A stretch of DNA of 54,270 nucleotides from Mycobacterium persicum. Lineage in GTDB: Bacteria; Actinomycetota; Actinomycetes; Mycobacteriales; Mycobacteriaceae. Below are positions 47,542 through 54,270 of the stretch, piece after piece (the stretch's first letter is position 1; each line of letters begins with the position of its first letter). The notes beneath the pieces were generated by a model. The model was not told where the DNA came from. It was given only the letters and a program-made list of their open reading frames with translations, and searched no databases. Position numbers and translations under genes: made by a program. The stretch is taken from NCBI RefSeq assembly GCF_002086675.1, contig NZ_MVIF01000028.1, forward strand, positions 1 to 54,270, given 5' to 3'.

Positions 47542-47898
47542 ATGACGTACGTGATCGGAAAGCCATGCATCGACGTGATGGACCGCGCCTGCGTGGAGGA
47601 GTGCCCGGTCGATTGCATCTACGAGGGCGGCCGCGCGCTCTATATCCACCCGGACGAATGTGTGGACTGCGGCGCCTGTGAACCGGTATGCCCGGTGGAG
47701 GCCATTTATTACGAGGACGACCTGCCGGCCGAGCTGCAACCCTACCGGGCCGACAATGCGGCGTTCTTCACCGAAACCCTGCCGGGTCGGGACGAACCGC
47801 TGGGTTCGCCGGGCGGGGCTGCCAAGATTGGGCCCCTAGGGGTTGATACTCCCCTGGTGGCCGCCGAGCCCAGAGTCGACGATTCCGGAGGTGAGTAA
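47542..47898 (+). CDS. fdxA: Ferredoxin FdxA (7Fe type)
   Basis: This 118-residue ferredoxin is close to M. tuberculosis FdxA (Rv2007c). The first cluster region reads CIDVMDRACVEECPVDC and the second CVDCGACEPVCPVEA, as in 3Fe-4S/4Fe-4S ferredoxins. The C-terminal end LGSPGGAAKIGPLGVDTPLVAA is the same in Rv2007c. Rv2007c is DosR-induced, but here no DosR box is seen; a different palindrome occupies the promoter. The regulator gene overlaps its last eight bases. Confidence 0.93.
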   Translation: MTYVIGKPCIDVMDRACVEECPVDCIYEGGRALYIHPDECVDCGACEPVCPVEAIYYEDDLPAELQPYRADNAAFFTETLPGRDEPLGSPGGAAKIGPLGVDTPLVAAEPRVDDSGGE

Positions 47899-48556
47899 TA
47901 TCGCCAGATCAGTCCAGGAGCCGACCGGACGCCGTCGCGCGGTGCTGCGGATATTGCGGGCATCGCGCGTCCCGCTGAGCATCGTCGCCATTGCCGACGC
48001 GCTGGAAGTACATCCCAACACCGTGCGATTCCACCTCGACGCCCTGGTCGCCGACGGCCAGGTGCAGCGCGTCGAGTCCGGCCCGCGCGGTCCGGGACGG
48101 CCGCCGCAGATGTTCTCCGCGGTCCAGCAGATGGATCGCGGCGGCACCCGGCATTATCGGCTGCTCGCCGAGATCCTCTCCAACGGGCTTGCCGCCGAGC
48201 CTGATTCACGTACCAAGGCGCTCGCGGCCGGACGCGCCTGGGGGCAGCGGCTGCAGGCGCCGCCGGCGGGCAGCAGCGCCGAGAAGTCGATCGACCACCT
48301 GGTCGGGGTGCTCGATCAGCTGGGGTTCGCTCCCGAGCGCCGGATTTCCGACGGGAAACAACAGCTGGGCCTGCGCCACTGCCCATTTCTGGAACTCGCC
48401 GAAACCCGATCCGGCGTCGTCTGCCCGATCCACCTCGGGCTGATGCAGGGAGCTCTGGAAACATGGGCGGCACCGGTCAGTGTCGAGCGGCTGGACGCGT
48501 TCGCCGAACCGGACCTGTGTCTGGCCCACCTCTCGCTGAAAGGAGCCGCCAGGTGA
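47891..48556 (+). CDS. Winged-helix transcriptional regulator with C-terminal cysteine motif
   Basis: This 221-residue regulator has an N-terminal ArsR/DeoR-type winged helix (about 15-75; recognition region LEVHPNTVRFHLDAL). The C-terminal domain carries LRHCPFLELAE and VVCPIHLGLMQGAL, plus a later Cys in DLCLAHLS. This Cys spacing resembles iron-sulfur- or metal-sensing regulators. The start is GTG 47891, overlapping fdxA by eight bases; the upstream extension is fdxA read out of frame. It probably acts on the divergent fdxA promoter palindrome. Confidence 0.83.
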   Translation: MSNIARSVQEPTGRRRAVLRILRASRVPLSIVAIADALEVHPNTVRFHLDALVADGQVQRVESGPRGPGRPPQMFSAVQQMDRGGTRHYRLLAEILSNGLAAEPDSRTKALAAGRAWGQRLQAPPAGSSAEKSIDHLVGVLDQLGFAPERRISDGKQQLGLRHCPFLELAETRSGVVCPIHLGLMQGALETWAAPVSVERLDAFAEPDLCLAHLSLKGAAR

Positions 48557-48978
48557 GCAGCGGACCGGCGATCGAGGTTGCCATTACCTTCGTGTGGCTC
48601 GGCATGGTGCTGGCCATCTCGTTCCTGGAAGCCCCGCTGAAGTTCCGGGCGCCCAATGTGACGCTGCAGATCGGCCTCGGTATCGGCCGTCTGGTCTTTC
48701 GTGCCCTCAACACCGTCGAGGTCGGATTCGCGCTGGTCCTGCTGGCACTGGTGGTGGCCGGGCCGACGCCGGTGGGCATCAGCGTCGCCCTCGGGGTCGC
48801 GCTGGCCGCGCTGGCCCTGCAACTGATCGCCGTGCGTCCCCGCCTGACCCGCCGCTCCGACCGGGTGCTGGCCGGCCAGGAGGGGCCTCGCTCCCGGGCC
48901 CACTACGTCTACGTCGGTTTTGAGGTGGTCAAGGTGGTCGCCCTGGTGGTGGCGGGGATACTGCTACTGAACGGCTGA
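48553..48978 (+). CDS. Small four-helix membrane protein
   Basis: This 141-residue protein has four predicted transmembrane helices (about residues 5-25, 40-62, 66-86 and 118-138) and the loop FLEAPLKFRAPN between the first two. No catalytic motif. The GTG at 48553 overlaps the regulator stop by four bases (GTGA), which fixes the start; the open frame upstream is not coding. It is part of the operon fdxA-regulator-membrane protein-cupin-monooxygenase. Function unknown. Confidence 0.78.
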   Translation: MSSGPAIEVAITFVWLGMVLAISFLEAPLKFRAPNVTLQIGLGIGRLVFRALNTVEVGFALVLLALVVAGPTPVGISVALGVALAALALQLIAVRPRLTRRSDRVLAGQEGPRSRAHYVYVGFEVVKVVALVVAGILLLNG

Positions 48979-48990
48979 AAGGACTCATCG

Positions 48991-49335
48991 ATGGAATCCA
49001 TTTCGCTGACCGAGCTGGCCGCCGAAAAGCTGGCCGAGGCGAAACAGTCCCACAGTGGACGGGCTGCGCACACCATCCACGGCGGGCACACCCACGAACT
49101 GCGGCAGACCGTGCTGGCCCTGCTTGCCGACCATGACCTGTCCGAACACGACAGCCCCGGCGAGGCGACGCTGCAGGTGCTGCAGGGACACGTGCGCCTC
49201 ACCACCGCCGACGACGCCTGGGACGGCAAGAGCGGCGATTACGTCGCGATTCCGCGCACCCGGCACGCCCTGCATGCGGTGCAGGATTCGGTGGTCATGC
49301 TGACCGTGCTGAAAGACCAGCCCGGCGCCCACTAA
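48991..49335 (+). CDS. Cupin domain protein
   Basis: This 114-residue single-domain cupin carries the sheet-forming segments HTHELRQTVLALLADHDLSEH, EATLQVLQGHVRL and GDYVAIPRTRHALHAVQDS. Its His and Glu residues are placed for metal binding. An AAAGGA ribosome binding site precedes the ATG. It lies 12 bases after the membrane protein gene and two bases before the monooxygenase gene. Substrate unknown. Confidence 0.84.
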   Translation: MESISLTELAAEKLAEAKQSHSGRAAHTIHGGHTHELRQTVLALLADHDLSEHDSPGEATLQVLQGHVRLTTADDAWDGKSGDYVAIPRTRHALHAVQDSVVMLTVLKDQPGAH

Positions 49336-49337
49336 GC

Positions 49338-50285
49338 GTGCTCTTTACGCCCTGGTCCCGGGGCTTCGGCCTGCGGGTGCCCATCGTCAACGCGCCCATG
49401 GGCGGGGTGGCCGGCGGTCGTTTGGCCGCCGCGGTCACCGCTGCCGGCGGTCTGGGCATGATCGGCATGGGTAGCACAGCGACCAGGGCGTCGCTGGCCG
49501 AACAGCTGCGGCAGGGGACCGGCAGGTTCGGGATCGGGCTGGTCGACTGGGTGATGCGTGCCGAGGTTGGCCTTCTGGATGACGCGCTGGCCGCGCGGCC
49601 GGCGCTGTTGTCGGTCAGCTTCGGTACCGACTGGTCCTGGGTGGGCAAGGCGCACGACGTCGGAATCGTCACGGCCACACAGGTTTACGACGCTGCTGGA
49701 GCACGTCGCGCGGTTGACGCCGGGGTTGACATCGTGGTCGCGCGCGGGGCCGAGGGGGGCGGCCACGGCGAGGTACGGCTGGGCACGCTGCCGTTGCTGG
49801 ACGCCGTTCTGGAAGCCGTGTCGGTGCCGGTGCTGGCCGGCGGCGGCATTGCCTCGGCCCGGAGCCTGGCCGCGGTGCTGGCCGCCGGTGCCAGCGGGGC
49901 CTGGGTGGGCACCCGGCTGGCGGCGTGCCCCGAGGCGCTGACCGGTGAGGGCAGCCGTCGGGCCCTGATCGCGGCACGCGAAACCGACACCCGGGTCAGC
50001 CGGGTCTTCGACGTTGCCGCCGGCCTGCCCTGGCCGGAGCGGTACCCCTCGCGGGTGTTGGCCAACGACTTCGTCGCGCAGTGGACGGGCCGGGAGGATG
50101 AGCTGGCCGCTGACCCGGATGCCCGGGCGCGGTTAGCCGCCGCGGTCGCTGCCGAAGACCCGCGGGTGGCGCCCGTCGATGCGGGGCAGGGCGTCGGGAT
50201 GATCGGTGACGGCGCGTCGGTGGCCGAGGTTATCGGACCGATGTGCTTGGCGGCGGAGAGTTTGCTCGTTCGCTGGGGCTCATAG
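49338..50285 (+). CDS. Nitronate monooxygenase family protein
   Basis: This 315-residue FMN-dependent TIM-barrel enzyme of the 2-nitropropane dioxygenase/nitronate monooxygenase family starts with RVPIVNAPMGGVAGGRLA. It has the FMN phosphate region VLAGGGIASARSLAAVLAAGASGAWVGTR and ARGAEGGGHGE in the middle. It oxidises alkyl nitronates, protecting against propionate-3-nitronate-type toxins, or acts as an enoyl reductase-like enzyme. The start is GTG at 49338, two bases after the cupin stop. It ends convergently, overlapping the next regulator by six bases. Confidence 0.9.
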   Translation: MLFTPWSRGFGLRVPIVNAPMGGVAGGRLAAAVTAAGGLGMIGMGSTATRASLAEQLRQGTGRFGIGLVDWVMRAEVGLLDDALAARPALLSVSFGTDWSWVGKAHDVGIVTATQVYDAAGARRAVDAGVDIVVARGAEGGGHGEVRLGTLPLLDAVLEAVSVPVLAGGGIASARSLAAVLAAGASGAWVGTRLAACPEALTGEGSRRALIAARETDTRVSRVFDVAAGLPWPERYPSRVLANDFVAQWTGREDELAADPDARARLAAAVAAEDPRVAPVDAGQGVGMIGDGASVAEVIGPMCLAAESLLVRWGS

Positions 50286-50975
50286 GTTCGACCGGCGCTT
50301 GAGCACGACGCAACACCTTTGCGGCCCGGGATCCAGCCGGGCGTCGGGGCCGTACGGCGCCAGGGCGTCGGACACCCCGGTGATCAGCGCGTGGTTCATG
50401 GTGCAGGCCAGCTCCGTCTGCTCCTGGGCCAGCGCATGGAACGGGCAGTTCGCCAGCTCGACTTCGCCATCGGTGCGGCGGGGCTCGTAGCCGTGCCGGC
50501 GCAGCACCCGCAACGCCACCTCGAGCGCCGCCGCGGCGTCCGCGGGCTTGGCGACGCCGTCGCCGATCGTCTGGCCGTAGTCGTGGGCGACCTGGTTGAG
50601 CACCTCGGCGGCGGATTCGCCGGTGGCGGCCGACCGGGCGATGGCCGCGGCCATCAGCCGTCCCGCGAGCTCGTACTCCCGCTGTGGAAGGCTGACCGCG
50701 ATATCGCGCGGAGCCCTGCGGTACAGCTTGGCGGTCCGTCCCGCACCCGGGCCGGAGCGGCCCGTCACACGTGCGTAGTCGGTCTCCAGCAGGCCCTCGG
50801 CGGTGAGTCGGTCGAGGTGGAATTTGGCCTGGTGGTGGGCGATTCCCAGGGCGTCGGCCGCCTGGTCGCGGCTCACCGGTCCCGGTTGTGAGCACACGTA
50901 CTCGTACAGCCGATGGCGCACCGGGTCGGCCAGTGCGCCGATCCCGGCGGCGTTGCGTTCGAGTGAGTCCGTCAT
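50280..50975 (-). CDS. ArsR-type winged-helix regulator with cysteine-rich C-terminal domain
   Basis: This 231-residue regulator has an N-terminal winged helix (ALADPVRHRLYEYV, then HHQAKFHLDRLTAEGLL). The C-terminal domain carries ANCPFHALAQEQTELACTMNHALITG and a terminal CC pair. The Cys pattern parallels that of the regulator at 47891, so the two are probably distant paralogues. The ATG at 50975 is preferred over the TTG at 50996. It is divergent from the DoxX-like gene, with an inverted repeat between them. Confidence 0.84.
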   Translation of the reverse strand: MTDSLERNAAGIGALADPVRHRLYEYVCSQPGPVSRDQAADALGIAHHQAKFHLDRLTAEGLLETDYARVTGRSGPGAGRTAKLYRRAPRDIAVSLPQREYELAGRLMAAAIARSAATGESAAEVLNQVAHDYGQTIGDGVAKPADAAAALEVALRVLRRHGYEPRRTDGEVELANCPFHALAQEQTELACTMNHALITGVSDALAPYGPDARLDPGPQRCCVVLKRRSNL

Positions 50976-50982
50976 CGGTCTG

Positions 50983-51052
50983 TTTCTAAGAGACAAAACA
51001 CTTGACGGTACAGCTTACACGCTCTAACGTACAAAATACTGTCCTATAGAAA
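50983..51052. promoter_or_regulatory. Long-spaced inverted repeat in the regulator/DoxX-like divergent promoter
   Basis: TTTCTAAGAGACA (50983-50995) and TGTCCTATAGAAA (51040-51052) are inverted copies, matching at about 10 of 13 positions. They flank the 88-base AT-rich divergent region. This fits autoregulation by the ArsR-type protein, with looping or two separate sites. Confidence 0.45.
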
Positions 51053-51062
51053 TGGAGGGGTC

Positions 51063-51518
51063 ATGAGTACCAGACAAGCCACCCAACCAGGAGCCGGCGC
51101 GCCCGCCCTGGCCGACCAGTTGAAGGACCCGGCGTATTCGGCGTACTTGCTGCTTCGAACCGTGTTCACGGTGGCGCCCATCGTGTTCGGGTTGGACAAG
51201 TTCTTCAACCTGCTGACCCACCCGCATCACTGGAGCATGTACCTGGCCGGTTGGATCGACAACCTGGTGCCCGGTACCCCCGACCAGTGCATGTACCTGG
51301 TGGGCGTGATCGAGATCGCCGCCGGTGTGCTGGTTGCGGTGGTGCCGCGCTTCGGTGCCTGGGTGGTGGCGGCCTGGCTGGCCGGGATCATCCTCGACCT
51401 GGTCACCGGTCCCGGGTTCTACGACGTAGCACTGCGGGACTTCGGTTTGCTGGCCGGCGCTGTCGCCCTGGCCCGGCTGGCCCAGGGTGTGCACCGGGGT
51501 AGCATCGGGCGCCGTTGA
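51063..51518 (+). CDS. DoxX-like small membrane protein
   Basis: This 151-residue protein has four hydrophobic helices (about residues 32-48, 75-92, 97-115 and 122-138) and the segment VAPIVFGLDKFFNLLTHP, as in DoxX/tryptophan-rich sensory-type small membrane proteins. A GGAGGGG ribosome binding site precedes the ATG at 51063. The divergent ArsR-type gene probably regulates it. Function not established. Confidence 0.78.
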   Translation: MSTRQATQPGAGAPALADQLKDPAYSAYLLLRTVFTVAPIVFGLDKFFNLLTHPHHWSMYLAGWIDNLVPGTPDQCMYLVGVIEIAAGVLVAVVPRFGAWVVAAWLAGIILDLVTGPGFYDVALRDFGLLAGAVALARLAQGVHRGSIGRR

Positions 51519-51526
51519 CCGACCCG

Positions 51527-52030
51527 TCACACCCCGCGCAGGTAGCGTTTGGCGATGATGCGCTGGACCACCGAAACGACCGGCCCGCCGAGCTTGCTCC
51601 ACCAGGTCCCGGGCCGGGAGAACGCCGACACCTCCGCGTATACCGCGGAGGTGTTCGCGTCGTAGCGCACGGCGAACCGTTCCTCACCGGACTCCGGGTG
51701 ACCCGGCAGCGTGCCGTAGGCGAATCCGCGGGTGTCGGGTTCGTCGATGACGTACACGACGCGGCAGGGCGCGCGCAGCAGACCCATCATCTTGACCACC
51801 ACGATCGCCGAAACCACCGCGACGTCGGAACTCGCCGCAACGCCCAGGCCGGCTCCGCGCTGCATGCCCCAGCGCATGACGGCATCGGCGGCCTGCTCGA
51901 AACGCGCACGGCCAGAACCGATCTGGGCCGACATGCTGAGGTGATCGTAGCCCGGCGGCAACTGCGCGGCCGCGGTCGCGCCCACTTCGGGATAGGTCAG
52001 CTGAAGGTCGGCGAGCGCATCCAGGTCCAC
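51527..52030 (-). CDS. DUF1990 family protein
   Basis: This 167-residue protein has the DUF1990 pattern: LTYPEVGAT at the start, RARFEQAADAVMRWGMQRG, RVVYVIDEPDTRGFAYGTLPGHPESGEERF and a final QRIIAKRYL. The GTG at 52030 gives the usual family length; the open frame extends another 250 codons upstream antisense to the aldo/keto reductase and is spurious there. It converges with the DoxX-like gene. Function unknown. Confidence 0.85.
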   Translation of the reverse strand: MDLDALADLQLTYPEVGATAAAQLPPGYDHLSMSAQIGSGRARFEQAADAVMRWGMQRGAGLGVAASSDVAVVSAIVVVKMMGLLRAPCRVVYVIDEPDTRGFAYGTLPGHPESGEERFAVRYDANTSAVYAEVSAFSRPGTWWSKLGGPVVSVVQRIIAKRYLRGV

Positions 52031-52084
52031 ACACCCAGCTTGCCACGACGGATTGCGGCGCCGGGTTGGCGGCGTACGGTCGGA

Positions 52085-52969
52085 ATGGTGACCACACAAA
52101 CCTCGAAACCTTTGGCAGCAGCATCCGGAACATTCACCCTCGGCGGTGACTTGACGGTCAACCGGCTCGGGTTCGGTGCGATGCGCCTGACCGGTGAGGG
52201 CGTGTGGGGGCCACCAGCCGACCGGGCCGAATGCGTCCGGGTGTTGCGGCGCGCCGTCGAACTGGGCGTGAATTTCATCGACACCGCCGATTCCTACGGC
52301 CCTTACGTGTCCGAGGAGATCATCCGCGAGGCGCTGCATCCCTACTCCGGCCTGGTGATCGCCACCAAGGCCGGGTTGCTGCGGACCGGGCCGGGGGTGT
52401 GGATTCCGTTGGGTAACCCGAGCTATCTGCGCCAGGAGTGTGAGATGAGCCTGCGGCGTCTGGGCGTCGACACCATTGACCTGTTCCAGCTGCATCGCAT
52501 CGACCGCCACGTTCCCCTGGAAGATCAAGTCGGCGAACTGCTCGCGCTGAAGAACGAAGGCAAGATCCGTCATATCGGCCTGTCCGAGGTCGATGTGGAC
52601 CAACTCAAGGCGGCCCGGCAGATCACCGAAATCGTGTCGGTGCAGAACATGTATAACCTGGCCTCGCGGGGCGCCGAACCACTCGTGGATTTCGCCACCC
52701 GGCACGGCGTCGGCTTCATTCCATGGTTTCCGCTGGCGTCGGGTCCGCTGGCCGCCGCTGATGGCCCGCTGCGGCAGATCGCGGCCGAGCATCATGCGAC
52801 ACCGTCGCAGCTGGCGCTGGCCTGGCTGCTGAAACGGTCACCGGTGATGTTGCCGATTCCGGGCACCTCGAGCGTGGCGCATCTGGAGGAGAACGTCGCC
52901 GCGGCCCAAACCCCGCTGAGCGACGACGAATTCGAGCTGCTGGCGGCCATCGGCGAGCAGAACGCCTGA
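52085..52969 (+). CDS. Aldo/keto reductase
   Basis: This 294-residue NADPH-dependent oxidoreductase has the AKR tetrad: Asp in FIDTADSYG (about residue 65), Tyr in the same motif, Lys in ATKAGLL (about 98) and His in QLHRID (about 138). Conserved nucleotide-binding segments are LSEVDVDQL, then IPWFPLASGPLA and LPIPGTSSVAHLEEN. Start is ATG 52085; GTG 52088 is next. Divergent from the DUF1990 gene. Carbonyl substrate unknown. Confidence 0.9.
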   Translation: MVTTQTSKPLAAASGTFTLGGDLTVNRLGFGAMRLTGEGVWGPPADRAECVRVLRRAVELGVNFIDTADSYGPYVSEEIIREALHPYSGLVIATKAGLLRTGPGVWIPLGNPSYLRQECEMSLRRLGVDTIDLFQLHRIDRHVPLEDQVGELLALKNEGKIRHIGLSEVDVDQLKAARQITEIVSVQNMYNLASRGAEPLVDFATRHGVGFIPWFPLASGPLAAADGPLRQIAAEHHATPSQLALAWLLKRSPVMLPIPGTSSVAHLEENVAAAQTPLSDDEFELLAAIGEQNA

Positions 52970-53133
52970 CTCGGGCTGTGCACCGTATTCCGCGGTAGGC
53001 GGGCGAAATCGAGACCGAAGTCGACCGCCGAATTCTGTTCAATCTGTTTGGAACGTTTAAGAAATCGAGTCGTCGTCAGGACTTTCGGCGTAGCATCCTC
53101 AGGCCAAATTGTGCCGATTCAGCGGAGGCTGGG

Positions 53134-54270
53134 ATGTCGTATGTCATAGCAACACCGGAAACCGTTGCCGCGGCGGCAACGGAGCTGGGCGGTATCAGCG
53201 CGGCACTTCGAACGGCCAACGTGGCCGCGGCCGCCCCGACGACCGCGTTGCTGGCCGCGGGGGCCGATGAGGTGTCGGCGGCCATCGCGGCGTTGTTCTC
53301 AGGGCACGCTGAGGCTTATCAGGCCGCTAGTGCCGAGGCGGTCGCGTTTCATACCCGGTTGGTGCAGGCCTTGAGTGCCGCAGCTGGTGCGTATGCCAAC
53401 GCAGAGGCTGCCAACGCATCTCCGTTGCAGAGCCTGCAGCAGGGTGTTCTGGGCGCCGTCAACACGCCGACCCAAGCGCTGCTGGGCCGGCCGCTCATCG
53501 GTGACGGCGCCAATGGCGGGCCTGGTCAGGCAGGCGGCCCGGGAGGCTTGTTGTACGGCAACGGCGGCAATGGCGGGAACGGTCTGCCGGGACAGGCCGG
53601 CGGCAACGGCGGCAGCGCGGGGCTGATCGGCAACGGTGGCGCCGGCGGAAAGGGTGGGGCCGGAGCGGGTGGCGGCAACGGCGGCATGGGCGGGTGGTTG
53701 GTCGGGAACGGCGGCGCTGGCGGGATGGGCGGCGCCGCGGCGCCAAACATCAACGGCGGCACCCCCGGCCAGGGCGGCATGGGCGGCCATGCCACCCTAT
53801 TCGGCGACGGCGGCGCCGGCGGGCAGGGCGGCACCGGCCTCACCGGGGCTAACGGCCTCAATCCGGCTGTCAACGGCATAGCCGGGCAAGGCACCGACGG
53901 CACCCCGGACTTCCTGTTCAACGCCAGCGGTGATGTGACCGGTGGTAGCGGTCAATCGGGCGCGGATGGCGCGTTTGCGGCCGTCGGTGGCACGGGCGGG
54001 AGTGGCGGACTCGCGTTCGTCTTTGGCGGCACCGGAAACGCCATCGGCGGCAACGGTGGCACCGGGGGTGTCGGTGGAATCGGCGGCGCCGGCGGCTTGG
54101 GGGGGAACGCCATCACCACCTCCGGTGCCGCGGTGGGGGGAGACGGCGGCAACGGGACCATTGGCATTGCCGCCGGCGGCGCCGGTGGCGCCGGCGGCGA
54201 AGGCGGATTGGGTAGAAGCTTTGCGGACGGAGCCGGCAGCGGCGGTAGGGGTGGCTTGGCCGGTGGCGGG
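53134..54270 (+). CDS. PE_PGRS family protein (3' end outside window)
   Basis: The N-terminal PE domain is intact: [20 protein letters not shown], then [18 protein letters not shown] and [29 protein letters not shown], ending near residue 95. The linker [18 protein letters not shown] is the classic PE_PGRS junction. GGxGGx repeats run to the edge of the window. PE_PGRS proteins are exported through ESX-5 to the cell surface. A segment [14 protein letters not shown] is nearly the same as one in the EspB-like tail. The ATG at 53134 follows GGAGGCTGGG. Confidence 0.93.
   Translation, partial: MSYVIATPETVAAAATELGGISAALRTANVAAAAPTTALLAAGADEVSAAIAALFSGHAEAYQAASAEAVAFHTRLVQALSAAAGAYANAEAANASPLQSLQQGVLGAVNTPTQALLGRPLIGDGANGGPGQAGGPGGLLYGNGGNGGNGLPGQAGGNGGSAGLIGNGGAGGKGGAGAGGGNGGMGGWLVGNGGAGGMGGAAAPNINGGTPGQGGMGGHATLFGDGGAGGQGGTGLTGANGLNPAVNGIAGQGTDGTPDFLFNASGDVTGGSGQSGADGAFAAVGGTGGSGGLAFVFGGTGNAIGGNGGTGGVGGIGGAGGLGGNAITTSGAAVGGDGGNGTIGIAAGGAGGAGGEGGLGRSFADGAGSGGRGGLAGGG

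Overview
The window comes from a slow-growing Mycobacterium. The evidence is high GC, a locus with both ESX-2 and ESX-1 components, PE/PGRS sequence, WS/DGAT triacylglycerol synthases and a large set of genes resembling the M. tuberculosis DosR dormancy regulon. I do not name the species. It is not M. tuberculosis: the gene order differs and espB has an unusual 3' end. Comparisons with M. tuberculosis proteins are from memory, not from a search.

Region 1 (1-8.1 kb) is type VII secretion: the 3' end of eccE2, then eccA2, mycP1, eccE1 and espB, all on the + strand. This is the M. tuberculosis Rv3885c-Rv3881c order. The EspB-like protein keeps the normal N-terminal helical half and proline-rich linker. 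At the poly-glycine stretch its C-terminal part switches to about 480 residues of PE_PGRS-like glycine-rich sequence. Synteny breaks right after espB; espL and espK do not follow.

Region 2 (8.1-17.6 kb) is an aromatic catabolic island. An IclR regulator faces a tightly overlapping minus-strand operon: ring-hydroxylating dioxygenase alpha and beta subunits, a small unknown protein, a dihydrodiol dehydrogenase (SDR) and a class II aldolase-family decarboxylase. A Rieske/DUF2231 protein, a hemerythrin and a methyltransferase follow, then pcaH-pcaG-pcaB on the + strand. The set fits phthalate to protocatechuate to 3-carboxymuconate and onward, but no dedicated ferredoxin or reductase is present.

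Region 3 (17.6-19.4 kb) is a short, visibly AT-richer accessory patch. It holds an orphan colicin D-type tRNase domain with its immunity gene and a VapBC pair whose vapC is frameshifted.

Region 4 (19.4-46.1 kb) is a dormancy/lipid-storage island. Homologues of Rv1738, Rv0571c, Rv2629, Rv2628, Rv0998, Rv2626c (hrp1), Rv2625c, Rv2624c and Rv2623 are mixed with a FadD, an ACP-ligase-acyltransferase fusion, two WS/DGATs, a frameshifted BVMO-esterase and a diiron protein. Several sequences resembling the DosR palindrome lie upstream of these genes. Decay is visible: an hspX remnant and a PE-PPE pseudogene.

Region 5 (46-53 kb) is a redox cluster: methyltransferase, DUF2249-cupin, fdxA, two winged-helix regulators with cysteine motifs, a nitronate monooxygenase-like enzyme, a cupin, small membrane proteins, DUF1990 and an aldo/keto reductase. 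The window ends inside a PE_PGRS gene (from 53134).
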